Positions 48,901-60,652 of a DNA stretch of 64,000 nt are shown one piece after another. Each line of letters begins with the position of its first letter. Position 1 is the first letter of the stretch. The notes beneath the pieces are model-generated. The model was not told the origin of the DNA. It did not search any database and saw nothing but the letters and a program-made list of their open reading frames with translations. The DNA is from Erpobdella octoculata (Eukaryota > Annelida > Clitellata > Hirudinida > Erpobdellidae). The DNA lies in NCBI GenBank assembly GCA_963978895.1, contig OZ022238.1:43085155-43149154 (forward strand). The letters run 5' to 3'. Both the position numbers and the translations under genes were made by a program.

Positions 48901-51900
48901 TTTTTAAAAATATTTTCCAATAAATAACGAAAGTCATACATATTTAATTAACGATTGTCACAACTGTGAATATTTGCAATTGATTCATCAACATTGATTA
49001 ATTAATCTACCTATTGACAGAAGTTTATAACTATTATCATCCCCACTTTAAATTCGGTTTTCCAGACAGCCTGTAGCCCCATTATTTACTATTTTTAGTC
49101 TGGGAACCGGCAGCAAAAAAGCCACGCTCCTCTTAGGCTGCTAGTCGAGCTCTGCATACTACTGATATTACAAGCCCTACAAGGCAATCGTACTCGCTGA
49201 CATCGATGACTATTACTATTAATGAGAATAATGAGTAATGTAATAGTAATGATCATTCTATGTTTATGTTTTGGTTTAGTCTGTTTGATAAACTTATTTT
49301 TTCAAATTTGTTACATAGAATTGGAATGATTATTTTAGTGTTTCGATATCCGTAATTGACCGTAATAGTAGCTCATCTAAGATATATCTTTATAATCTCG
49401 ATGATATTCATGGTTGTGTGTGAGTATGTGTGTGCCACCTGTAGTGTGCACAACAGTGCCGTAGCCCGTATCGTCTGCAGCTGGAATTCGAAACTTTCTC
49501 AGTTTCTTTCTTGCTATTGCTAACCACATTCGCCATCGCCTATAAATAAACACGCTGGGTTTTTTCACTTTTTTAATTCTTGCATAGAGGCACTTTCTCG
49601 TGTTTGTCATCATTATCATGCCGCCTCACTAAATAAAGTAAATAAATACTTTCTATCGGCGGTAGCATTTTATTTAGAGTCTAAATTTAGACAAATAGAT
49701 ATACCGAAACTTAACAAATGAAACTTATTTCAAGTTGTAAAAAAAAATTAAATTTGGTAAATTTTTTAATATTTATATATTTTTTTTCAATGAATTTCTT
49801 TAATGTAGTTATTAATATTGTCTGTCGCGTATAGTTCATCATTCTATGTTATCTCTAGGAAAAATTTCCCCTTCAGTCGAGATCCCGAAATCGTATCGTA
49901 TCGTATCGATATCGTATCGTTATTGGTCGAAGCGTCTCGTATCGTATCGTTTAATTCGAGGCAAATTTCAGAAATCGTATCGTATCGTATCGTTCCAAAA
50001 AAATAACGGGACGCAGAAGCTTAAAAAGATCTATAAAAAAAACTTTTTATTTATGGGCTGAATTTTAATTTATTTATTCATTTAGTTAAATAGCATTAAT
50101 TACTCAAAATAAATTCATTTGTTTGCTTATGCTATAACACATCCATTACACACATTCATAAATACATATATACATACATACATACATACATACATACATA
50201 CATACATACATACATACATACAAACAAACATACATACATACATACATACATACATACATACATACATACATACATCTGGTGCAGGTGGCAGAGCGGTAAA
50301 GCATTCACCTGTCAATCGTTAGGTTGGCAGTTCGAGCCTCACTGACGTAACTCCCTTAAGCAAGGAGTTCACTCACATTGCTAAAGGGGTAGGCGCCTAT
50401 AAATGGCTGCCTTTGCAAAGACCCTTTCTCGACTTCAAGCAAGACTTGTCTTGATAAGGTGTGATGTTAAAAAAGGACATACATAAAAAAATACACATAC
50501 ATACACACCTATTAAATTATTAGAATGTATTACCTTCTAATTCACAAAAGCTTTTAGTTTTGTTTGAGCCGATTCTCTTGTGAAATCTTATTGGAAATTC
50601 TAAAGACAGGTCCATGAAGGCTTCTTTTCTTTTCGATTCATAACCGCAGGTCAAGCACTTAACCTGATTAATTACAAAGAACACTCAATATAAATAAATA
50701 CATAAGGAGTAATTAATACAATGCCCGTATTCTCTGTTTTCGTAGCTATATAATTGAATGAAGCTAGGAAAAATCAAAAACACCAACATTGACTGATGTT
50801 GTGTTATAAGAACACAGAAAACAATGTTCCAGCAAATTATTGTTAATACGAAACAATAAAAAGAAGAAAGGAAAGAGAGAGAGAAATAGAAAAAGAGACA
50901 ATAAATGAAGAGATAGATAGATAGAAAGAGGTAGAAAAAAAGAGAGTTAAATTTACTTCTAGATGTGCAGCATTAAATAAAACTTCTATCATCAGACCTG
51001 ACTGATCAACTCTCCTTGAAAGAGTTGTGTGACAATGTCTTCTCCTGCTCTTTGATTTCCTTTGCTAATATCCATAACTCTGTTGTTCTTCAGCTTCACT
51101 TTATCTCCTGAATTTTTCATACTCTCAATGTCCATTTCAGATTGCACCTTATCCAGGAATTCGCTTGAAAGATGAAATAAGAGTTGTGAATGTCAGTAAT
51201 CGTTAAAGATGTTTATGAAAAATTATGGAATTAATTAAGAAAAGAAACCTTAAAAACTCCTGGGCATCTTGCTGAGAGTAACCTCTGAAGAAAGGAATAA
51301 TGTTCCAGACTGCATACAACATCTTATGAGGACTTACCATGGTCATTTTTCCGGACCACATGATTCGAAGCAATGAATTCAACTCGTGCGAAAGCGACCT
51401 GTCGAAGAAGAATTATTTATAATCATCATCATCATTCAAATTGTATTTAAAAACGAAAATCCCTCAATACAATTTAGTCGGTGTTCTCTTTCTTGCATAT
51501 TTTGTAGTCTTGGTACTATTTACATAGGGTTTCTCAATAGTTGAAATAGATGAACAATTGTTGTAAGAACCAGTGTTGCTTGAATGTGAAACATCTTCTA
51601 AGCAACTGCTTGCCTGAAAAGACACAACACTTCAAATTAGTTGAACCGAAAAATGATCAAACGATTTGAATCAAATTTTTACACAGAGGATAAACCAGTG
51701 ATGGCATTTTAAGCCCTCATGTAACAACAAATATATATATATATATATAATTCTCAAAAAAGATAGGTGGGCATATATAGGTGCTGTAAAAATGACAATA
51801 AAAAGAACTTCTTGGCTAGAGGTAGAAAATTCAGGTGTTTCTCCTGCCACGGATGCCCGAGTATCGTCCAATGCAGTTACCTGAGGAGCTACGTCAATGA

Positions 51901-54900
51901 TTGGTTGCATGTCTTCTGATGGAGGTGTATCACACAGCAGATCTAAAGTCATGGGGGCTTCGGAAGAAAACAAGCATTTAGATGAATCGTACGTTCCGAG
52001 AATATGAGGTGATTGGAGAGCTACTGCAGTCAGATTTTCCGTCGGTTGAATGTTTTGATCTTCAAGATAAGCAGGCGCAATTGTGCACTTGGAAGTACTG
52101 CTTTGGTCAGGAGCATCATTTTCTTCTAAAAATACTTTGCTGAATTGAGATAGATGCCTGTCAAAAAAAAATATCAAGTTAATTTTTAAATTTTGATATA
52201 TCTAATTATATGATCACACAATTAAGAAAAAACTGTCTATACTTCAGAACTTGAAGGATAGAGTTCATGTAGCAAGTATTTCCTAGATTCTGCAGTCCAA
52301 CAGCTCCAGGCACAGAATGCTTTCTTCTTTTAGATGAACAAGGGCGATCAAGTGAAGGTGATCTCAATCTTTTTCCAGATGTTCTTATCTCTTCATCATC
52401 AATAATCTCTTTGCAATCTTGCTCTTCATTTGCAGATGTAACTTGCTGAAGTTTTTAACAAATTTAAATCAATAAAATTTGTTTCGAATGAGCAGATGAC
52501 CGAAAGAAGGGATAAACAAATCAATTGTTTTCTCAACTTTTGCCCCTTCCCAAAACCGTTTTTGCAGCTCCTTCAAAAGTGTCACCAAAGACGGACCCTA
52601 CCCCCATGCTACACCACTGATGACAAGACCAGACATAACAACCTATCAACATACATAATTTCTGAATGTATGTTCGAAATTCCACCATTCATCACTAACT
52701 AATTTTCATTGTTTTGGATGGGCTGTCAGTATTTGATCAATATCTATCCATGATGGTTTAAATTAAATAAAAAACTAGCTTAGAATTTCACCATTGAACT
52801 TGAGCAATTTTTAAGACTTTCAAAAATTCCTTTATGTGAGAACTTTACTTGGATATCTGACACGCTGCTTACTTAAATTCTACACAAGTTTGCTACTGAA
52901 AGCCTTGAAATGATAAACACTGAAAACGGTGTACACTGAGAAAATGAAAACCATGGAAACGATAATAATTTCAATCAGCCTTTCATGGATGTGGTTGTCA
53001 TAAAAATGGACATATTCACAAAAAACGGCATTACAGTAAAACTTTCGCAAAGGCCCCCATGGTAACAAGTCAGTGGTTTCAATTTAGCACACACACGCAA
53101 AATCTGCTTTGAAAAAATTTTTTTTTCAACTTAAGAGCTCACTTGCAGATTTGTAGATCTCATTTTCCACTTGTTGAAAAAGTGAGCAAGAAGGTAATAC
53201 CTTGAAATATAATGTTAAGTTAATAAACATAATTCTTAATTAAAAATACATACATAGGTCTAGTTTTTTAAATAAAATAAAAAATTCTTACTAACCGGCG
53301 AAACCATAGCTCAGTATAGGCTACTTCTTCATTGTTGTCGAAAACGAAACACCTGAAAGATAAAATATTAGTAATTCACAAAACCTTTACGACTAAAAAT
53401 AAATATTTTTAAAAACATGCATAAATTAATGCTTAAAATTGTGTTAATAACAAATTCCGTAGCTGTCAACATTTGAAAAATTAAAATAACCTGACAGCTT
53501 ATAGTAATGTTGGATTTGTTTAATTTACATTGAACTGAAATTTAGTACTAACAACTCTCTACAACAGGTTTTATGATTTTAATTTGGCATCAAAGAGTAA
53601 TAAACAAATTAGTTTGCAATATAAAGTGATTAATTTCGAGATTACATAACATAATCAACATAATCGGCCTGTTTGTTCGTTTTAAAAGTTTATTTATTGT
53701 GTACTCATACTAATCATGTACGCACTACAATGTCGTACATTTATTAATCAGCTAATACAACAGTCTTGAGTTAAAAATAGAACTCAAAACGTCAGTGCTC
53801 AAACTAGCCTGGAAATCAGTCTTGTTATTTTAAACAATAAGAAAAGAGACACACACCATCTACATTACTATAAATATTTTGAAAATTCCTGTTACAACAC
53901 TATGGTAAACCTGTGGACATAACTTTGATTTTAGACAACCATCTATCAATTCTCTTGGCTGACAATACAACTTTTGTGACCTGTTCAAAACAAACTGTGT
54001 TGAACATGTGACACCAATTCATCATTATATACTGTATTTTTTCTTTCCAACCTTTTGCTTGATTTAGTTTTACCAATTGTTGTTTATATTGCATACTAAG
54101 AATAATACTGTTGCATAACACACTGTTTCTTTATTAACAGCCAACTGAACTTACATTTATATCCCATTTTAAACTGACCCAAGCTACCACTGCTCCTATA
54201 ATTCTACTTTAATATAAAAACAAAATGGCATGTTAATTTCCAATGCTGCTTAATTGCCAATGAGCCAACCACTGGTCATCCAAACACACACACAGTGTTA
54301 CGAGATTATTACCAATATTTTTATACGTTGTATGGCCATGCATTTTACAGTCAATGCAAAGTTTCATTTTTAAATTTTGCAGAATTTAACCACTTTTATT
54401 TGATTTGAAAGTTTAGTAGATCACAGCTTAAAGAGCTGCAACAATAATATGATCACTAACAAAAGATGCACACTGACATTACTGATAATGATTGGAAAAA
54501 ATAGAAACAGAGATTAGTAGTTAATAAAATCATTCATTAAAAAATGTTGTCTTTCGAAGACTGCAGCATGTGCTTTATGCAACAGCCATATGTTGATCAC
54601 AAACAAACCTAAAGCTGATTTTATTATTCTACTGCTCGCTCAGATCAGTACCGCATAAAATTTTAAACTACAGTGTGTGTGAAAATCACTCTACGAGTGT
54701 ATTCTGACACTCCTGAGTACGAGTACGAGTACCAAGTACTACATCTCTGATTCTGACACTCCTGAGAATTCTTTAGGACCAAGAAACCTTTGTGTCATGC
54801 AGAACTCATTAAATGAAAATATTCAAAGTCTGAGGACGATGTTACAGGAGCAATCCAGAAAAGAACTGAATCTTTTATAAACTTACATTTCAGATAACTG

Positions 54901-55697
54901 CTACTACAACCCCAGCAATGTAATAGTTTAACAAAATATGGTTAAAGAAAACACCTTGAAGACATTTGGAGCATCGACACAATCGAGCTAGTCGATGATC
55001 GCTGAACTCTGCTACTTCGTCTGCAGGGAGGTAATTGTTGACTGGCAGGTGGTGATGATGGTGAATGACTTTGATTAGAATTACATTTCAAATGTTCTTT
55101 CTGTGAGGAGATCGCTTGAAGGCAACTTCTGAGAATTTTTATGTCTCCAGCAGCATTGTCATTTAATATGTACTCGTTACAGTCATAGCTTTAAAAATAA
55201 TTAAAACCAGTAAGATAAGTTTATTAAAATTTATAAATTGTAAAATAATTTTAAGAATCTCACCAATACACATACTTCTCCCACACATTCATGGACAATG
55301 GATGCTGGAAATTATGTTATAAATTTTGAAATATAACCTCACTATTTTCATAAAAAAATCATATTTTGAATTAAAAAAAATTGTTAAAAGCAATTATTGA
55401 TGGAATGATTGAATGATAGAAGCAAGGAATAACTCACTTTGGTGGCATTGTAATGTTGTTTTATGTGTTCATCAACATATTTCCCACAAGCTACGTGAGA
55501 ACAGCTCAAACATGCCTAAAGTTCAATGATGAAGCATATTATTTTCTACAACTATATAATTAAAATAACCTAATGGAAACACAACAGACCCAAACGTTTT
55601 CAATGCATGCGCAGACTGCGCATTTCCACTTCTGGGAGTTCAGTACAGAGTGATCAGAAGACAAACGAATTTTTTGTACATGGCGGCAAGCATTCAT
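45970..55697 (-). CDS. USP44: Ubiquitin carboxyl-terminal hydrolase, USP44/USP49 type
   Basis: Nuclear cysteine deubiquitinase. Complete; exons 5' to 3': 55590-55697, 55438-55515, 55264-55304, 54955-55188, 53296-53352, 53143-53200, 52243-52445, 51881-52157 (or extended to 51809), 51471-51613, 51249-51398, 50998-51163, 50534-50663, 48225-48293, 47102-47207, 46753-46946, 45970-46280; all phases agree; 774 or 798 residues (human USP44 712). The N-terminal ZnF-UBP spans exons 1-4 ([32 protein letters not shown]). The Cys box [12 protein letters not shown] has catalytic Cys near residue 250 (exon 7). A Ser/Thr/acidic insert (exons 8-9) follows, then [18 protein letters not shown] and [21 protein letters not shown] and YACEDC form the Zn-binding fingers. 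The His box [18 protein letters not shown] is in exon 15, WLHCNDAK in exon 16. Catalytic residues are intact. Invertebrates often have one gene for both USP44 and USP49, so the symbol is approximate. The transcript hosts two unusual minisatellites and a hAT element. Confidence 0.93.
46291..46621. repeat. 53-bp minisatellite near the USP44 last-exon acceptor
   Basis: About five 53-base units plus two shorter ones (about 42), built on TTATTTTGGAAATCATTATT and TATAGCAAATAAAAATAAAA. Begins about ten bases upstream (in the gene sense) of the exon 16 acceptor at 46281. Confidence 0.9.
47187..47719 (-). repeat. 41-bp minisatellite carrying duplicated USP44 splice acceptors
   Basis: Thirteen units at exact 41-base steps (47187, 47228, ... 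47679). Read on the gene strand, each unit is TTTGTTAATGTTAG| followed by GTGATCCAAACAATACATCT, i.e. the acceptor of exon 14 with its first 21 exon bases. Only the unit next to the exon body (47187-47207 side) is the working one. Sparse substitutions mostly spare the AG. Confidence 0.95.
48720..50031. mobile_element. Non-autonomous hAT element with exact 8-bp target duplication
   Basis: Element 48728-50023 (1296 bp). Left end TAAGCATCTGCATCCCGATA, right end reverse complemented TAAGCTTCTGCGTCCCGTTA. Flanked by AAAAGATC at 48720-48727 and 50024-50031. The right subterminal region has repeated ATCGTATCGT; the left has ATCGAGAT/ATCGGGAT-like inverted motifs, typical hAT subterminal repeats. No transposase. 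Lies in USP44 intron 12. Confidence 0.88.
50163..50275. repeat. (CATA)n microsatellite
   Basis: About 27 CATA units with a CAAACAAA interruption, directly followed by a SINE. Confidence 0.95.
50277..50480 (+). mobile_element. tRNA-derived SINE
   Basis: Head with A-box TGGCAGAGCGG and B-box AGTTCGAGCC about 40 bases apart, as in polymerase III promoters. The body contains GGGTAGGCGCCTATAAATGG and CAAGACTTGTCTTG, then an A-rich tail with CATA units. Body shared with the copy at 44632. No full cloverleaf, so not a functional tRNA gene. Confidence 0.8.
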
Positions 55698-56128
55698 TTC
55701 ATTTGAAAACTAAAAATAAAATTGCAAACATTCGATTGCAAAGACCTTACAATCACCATTCATTAATTATTCTGCCACATTACTTTACTTAACGAGTGTT
55801 TCTGTGCTGTCTTCTTTGAAAGTGTCAGAGTACAAGAACAAAATATTAAAAAATGAAACTTTAAATTCACGTTGTTTTATAAAGAATAAATTTAAAAAAA
55901 TGCATGAGATATATTTTCGCGGCCCTATTTTAAAAGCAAAAAACAAATTTGACAAAAGACAGACACTGTGCGAAAAGTAAACCTCACAAAATACAGACAA
56001 TGCCAAATGTATTATAAAGTTAGCAGTATTTAAAACTTTTAATTTTAAAAATTAATTTTAAATGTTATATTTGTTAATAATAATTTAAAAAAATAAATAA
56101 TTTTTTTTGGTTTCGCTGTTTGGTATTA
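55698..56128. other. Upstream flank of USP44, nothing recognised
   Basis: AT-rich; should hold the USP44 promoter, but no defined motif is visible. Confidence 0.5.
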
Positions 56129-57015
56129 AGTAAGTAAGTAAGTAAATCTTTATTAACCAGCCTGACAATGACGCACAGCGGTTTACATTTAAATAATAAT
56201 AAAAAAATAAGAATTAAATAAAAATGAGTACAATCGACAGTTAAAGACTTAAAATAAAAATCTAAAAACTTGTTTTTATCAGAGATTTAAAATAGAGTTC
56301 GGCATTGTTTAAGTTATTTTGAGTGCAGCGATCTATGGATAAAGGTTTTTCTAAGTAAGGAATCTGCATGCGGAATTACTCTGTCGTGAGCTCGAGGACG
56401 AAGGTGATATTCCGATTTCTTGACGTCTGGGAGAAGATGGTGAAGGACGTGAAGGCGGTTAGACAGAACCTGGTTGAACAGAGTTGAATCCGCCACGGCG
56501 CATCGGTGCACAAAATCAGGGCGGTCGGGAGCCAAGAAACCCTGGCGTGTTACCTTCCTAATGACTGACTCGATGCGTTGAAGATCTCCCGAACCTATGA
56601 AACCCCACCATGATTGAGAGGCGTAGGTGATCCTGGATATAAGTGTCGCCTCCGTGACTGTCCAAAGCTCCCGGCCACACAGCCCGTGAGCCCGTAAGTT
56701 TCTTAGTGCATATAAAGACTGTGCAGATTTTGTGCTGATCCAGTCAACGTGCTCTCGGAATGAGAGCCTTCCGTCGATCAGGACTCCCAGCACATTCATT
56801 ACATCCACCCTCTCCACTCCGACCAAAGGGGTAGGGAGTGTGTTTGCCTTTGTTCTGGGGCGACGCACAACCAACTCTTTTGTTTTTCAATCGTTTAAAT
56901 TTAGGTTATTTCTTTTTGCCCAGATCTGTATGTTCGCGAGCTCATCAACGATTAAGTGAGAATTACCCGGTGGTACTATAAGGTATGTATCATCTGCATA
57001 TTTCTCTAGACGGTT

Positions 57016-60000
57016 CCCAGTAAACATTGTAACCACTTTGTAACGTTTCTTAACCGTTCATTTTTGGTTACAAGAAACGCGTTTCTTTTCGGTTGTTTTG
57101 CTCATCGGCTGTGCGTTAAAGAAACGTTTCCTGAGTAACGTTTTAGAAACGTTTCCCGTGTAACGTTTTAGAAACGTTTCCCGTGTAACGTTTTAGAAAC
57201 GTTTCCCGTGTAACGTTTTAGAAACGTTTCCCGTGTAACGTTTTAGAAACGTTTCCTGTGTAACGTTTTAGAAACGTTTACAATGTAACGCTTTAGAAAC
57301 CTCCTCTATTATTTGCTCATGCAAATTATTATCACTTCAAATACGTTCATCAATAGACAAAACTGAAACAATATTTGCAAATTTATAAAAAAGTTTATTT
57401 AAAGAAAGTTTTTTGAGCTCTATATAAATGTCATTTCTTCTCCTTGCGGTTCAGCCTCTCATGCGCAAACTTTATCCACTTCTTTGTCACAACCTCAATT
57501 TCCTTGGCTGACGAATCGTGGAAGCGTCTATTGGTTTGGAGAGTTTCTGAGAAATAGTTTAAAAAAATAGTTGTTAGATATCTAATATTTTTAAAATGAC
57601 TTTGCTAATAGTTTAGTTAAGCTAACTAATGATAAGTTCTTTGAAAAAGGTGCTTTCCATTTTTCTTTTACCACCACTCCCTTTCCAATTGAACTTTTCA
57701 GCCAGCCCATCATCCATGGTGTACCGGAGCAGCCTACGACACGCCTCTGCCATTGTGTCTCCCCCAAGCTTTTGTAAGTCAATCACCTATACAAATGTTT
57801 GAATTTATGATAGTGATAACCTAATACAAAAATTTTAGATATATAAGTACATGCTGTAATTGACTTACCAGAGCATCAAATAATTCTTTAGATTCTAATT
57901 TTGAATCCAACTGGTCAAATTGTACCATGGAGTACGTGCATGGGGAAATGAACGTTTTCCGGAACTGCCGTATTAACTGCTGTCGTTGGCGGACTGACAA
58001 GAAGAGCCAGATTACTTTTAATTTTTTTCAAAACTTCCCATATATTAGTAAACTGTCCAACCACATATCTGCTAAATTATCGGCTCTAATTTTATCTAAC
58101 TGCTCTTCATATTGTAACAAAGTTTCGATCAAAAAATCTAACTGATTATTATAACACAACGAATTTAACTGATTATTATAACACAATGAGAATGAACTAA
58201 ACTCGTTAGATGTTAGCAAATGCAGACAAAACACGATAGATTTACTGAAACAATAACGGCGTGACCTCACAACAAACAGATTTTTCGCGCACTTTCAGAC
58301 TATATATAAGTTGTTTGTAATTGGCATGGAGGCGGAGCTTACCAACTTGCCAGCCAATGTCAAAGAGCCTCAACTTTGGCTTATTTACATTACCTCATTC
58401 TTTTAACAAAAAGATTATGTTTCTTGTCAAGATTTAGCAAGAATGAACATTAGGAACAAGAAACAAACAATATTAGTTCTGTGAAAGGCATTAAACAAGA
58501 GCCAGATTTAGCTCCTTGCTTTCTTTCCAAAGTGTTATACCGGCAGAAATTACACCTCCTGGTAAAGGGTTCGAAGTTAAAACTCAAACAGTTTATGAAA
58601 AAACTGCTGATGGGGAAGAGTGAAAGGTGTCTATGACTACCCACGGGTTGGTAGACACAATTGTGACATCAAGCAATTCGCTGGTCAAGCAAGAAGAATG
58701 TCTCACCTGAGAATATGGCCATTTAGATTATGTCAGTGTGAATGAAAGTGAAATGTTTACAAATGAGTATGACCACGTAATGATAAATCATGGTCATATT
58801 CTTCGCAAGAGGAAACATGATTTTGTACTCCCTTCAATGCAACATCACTCTGCTAGTTTTGCTAGTAACTTTATTATTAGAATGCTCTTCTATGACTCTT
58901 ACTAACCTAACTTCTTTCAATTCTATTAGCTGATTCAATAACGTTATTCTATTATTATTGTCTAAAATTAACTATTGCCAGTCATTATAATTAGCGGAAT
59001 ATTGAATGTTCGTTATAGACTAGACAGACTTTCTTTTAATTTCTTGTTTTTTTGCTTATTTTTTTATGATTTCCTGCGTTCTGTCAGGTCTTTTCTTAAA
59101 ACACGAATAAATAAATAAAAATTCACAAACAGCGCAGGGGTAGTAGTGCAGCAGGAAGCAGAGGTTTCAAATGGTTTAAAAATCTAATGTTTCGAATTGA
59201 TTGGTGATTTTTAACCAGTATAGTTTGTTTTGTACCTTCAAATTATTTCTAACACAAGAGCTGTAGAAGCGAGTCGTTAATTAACTTTTGATTAGCATCT
59301 TATCTCATCCCAGGCGACTCGTTCGACGCTCTCAGTGAACCGATGAGATAGAACAAAATCTAGGAAAATATAATACGACACAATGCAAATACCTTTTATT
59401 AAGCGTCTTTATTAAATGCTTTTTAGCAATTGAGTTTTATAAATAAACAAAAACTTTACTTTTTCTATAAAATTATATATGCTATACAAGATTTTTATAT
59501 TATCCGTAATAATAACACCATAGATATCTATGAATAAAACAAATCGTTACATTTTGGCTGCATTAGAAACGTTGTAGTAACTTCTTTTTAGTCGCAAATT
59601 ACATGTTACTTTTTCGTTACATTGGAAACGTTACAGAAACGTTTCTTTTTAGTCGCAAATTACACGTTACTTTTTCGTTACATTGGAAACGTTGCAGAAA
59701 CGTTTCTTTTTAGTCGCAAATTACACGTTACTTTTTCGTTACATTGGAAACGTTACAGAAACGTTTCTTTTTAGTCGCAAATTACACGTTACTTTTCCGT
59801 TACATTGGAAACGTTACAGAAACGTTTCTTTTTAGTCGCAAATTACACGTTACTTTTCCGTAACATAGGAAACGTTACAGAAACGTTTCTTTTTAGTCGC
59901 AAATTACATGTTACTTTTACGTTACATTGGAAACGTTACAGAAACGTTTCTTTTTAGTCGCAAATTACATGTTACTTTTTCGTTACATTGGAAACGTTGC

Positions 60001-60107
60001 AGAAACGTTTCTTTTTAGTTGCTTTGGGCCAGGTAACCATTTCATAACCAGGTAACTGAAAAGTAACGGACAAGAAACGTTACAAAATGGTTACCATGTT
60101 TACTGGG
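57016..60107. mobile_element. DNA transposon-like element with array-filled ends and a DUF4806-type gene
   Basis: 3092 bp inserted in the LINE. Termini: left CCCAGTAAACATTGTAACCA; right, reverse complemented, CCCAGTAAACATGGTAACCA; similarity continues for at least 40 bases. The flanking dinucleotide TT is duplicated (57014-57015 and 60108-60109), and one TT plus removal of the element restores the LINE frame. Just inside the left end are about seven 25-bp units (TAACGTTTTAGAAACGTTTC + CCGTG, about 57130-57300). Inside the right end are about seven 61-bp units containing GTTACAGAAACGTTTC and TTTTTAGTCGCAAATTACAC (about 59545-60022). The interior has the spliced gene at 57431-57993. The part 58280-59500 has no recognised gene. 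Confidence 0.85.
57431..57993 (-). CDS. DUF4806-domain protein carried by the transposon-like element, 5'-partial
   Basis: Three exons on the minus strand: 57869-57993, 57627-57786, 57431-57546; phases agree and the last ends in TGA. The product includes LVIDLQKLGGDTMAEACRRL, then LAEKFNWKGSGGKRK, FFKELIIKTL and VVTKKWIKFAHERL. This order (LxxLGG, a basic helix, a W-K-G-x-x-G-K turn, F-x-E-L, and a final W-x-x-x-A/S-x-x-R helix) is what I remember of DUF4806, a domain of unknown function common in invertebrate transposon-associated proteins. The frame is uninterrupted. Upstream exons are not identified; a 5' exon may lie in 58000-58300. Function unknown; it is not a recognisable DDE transposase. 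Confidence 0.65.
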
Positions 60108-60652
60108 TTACCATCTATGCTGGGGGAGAGGTCTGATGCCGCAACAATGTAGCAACTGGGTCCAATTCCTGAACCTTGGACAATGCTTGCATTTATTTCT
60201 TTTAAAGACGACACTTGGTTTTGGAATTTAGTGCAGTGCATTCGCCCTCTAAGGAAGTCAACCAGCCAGTTGTACGCCTCGTCTTCTATTGGTAGTTTGG
60301 CGAACTTTCTCATAAGTTCTCATTAACCGCGTAGCCAGCCAAGTTTTCCTAGAGGGGGGCTCAGTAGGCTACTTGCAAGAGAGAGACCAAGATTTTTCTG
60401 GGAGGGAGGTTCAGTACTTGCAAAATAGAGCACACAATCTTATAAATTTTTCAAACAGGTTTCAAACATACAAATACAAAATTATTAATACTCATAAATC
60501 ATTTTGAACAAAGCAGGGGCGCAGTCTCCCAAGGCCAAATCGGAGGGCCCTGCAATTTTTCCATATTTGCTGAGTTTTTTTGGGTGCTACGTTTATTCAT
60601 AAACTTATTTTTTAACATTTCCTTAAACTATTTTGAGACTGAGTTTGACTAT

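Larger units (their letters stand above)
56129..60325 (-). pseudogene. Non-LTR retrotransposon (jockey/CR1-like), 5'-truncated and interrupted
   Basis: Minus-strand LINE remnant. The 3' end at about 56129 carries a (TTAC)n tail. 56314-57013 encodes the RT part from YADDTYLIVPP through a thumb-like region (NVLGVLIDGRLSFREHVDW, ATLISRITYASQSWW). 60108-60325 encodes the preceding part (VQGSGIGPSCY, where intact elements usually have QGSVLGP-like sequence). The two halves were one frame, split by the 3.1-kb element at 57016-60107. A further in-frame stop near 56889 and the truncation near 60325 show it is dead. Confidence 0.85.

Noticed and set aside
50277..50350. Functional tRNA gene
   Set aside because: A and B boxes are present, but acceptor and anticodon stems do not form; the body continues as a SINE.
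56732..56959. Plus-strand frame opposite the LINE
   Set aside because: Shadow of the retrotransposon coding strand.
57927..58270. Small frames upstream of the DUF4806-like exons
   Set aside because: The minus-strand frame at 58028-58270 lies where a 5' exon might be expected, but I found no splice phase or motif linking it to the domain.
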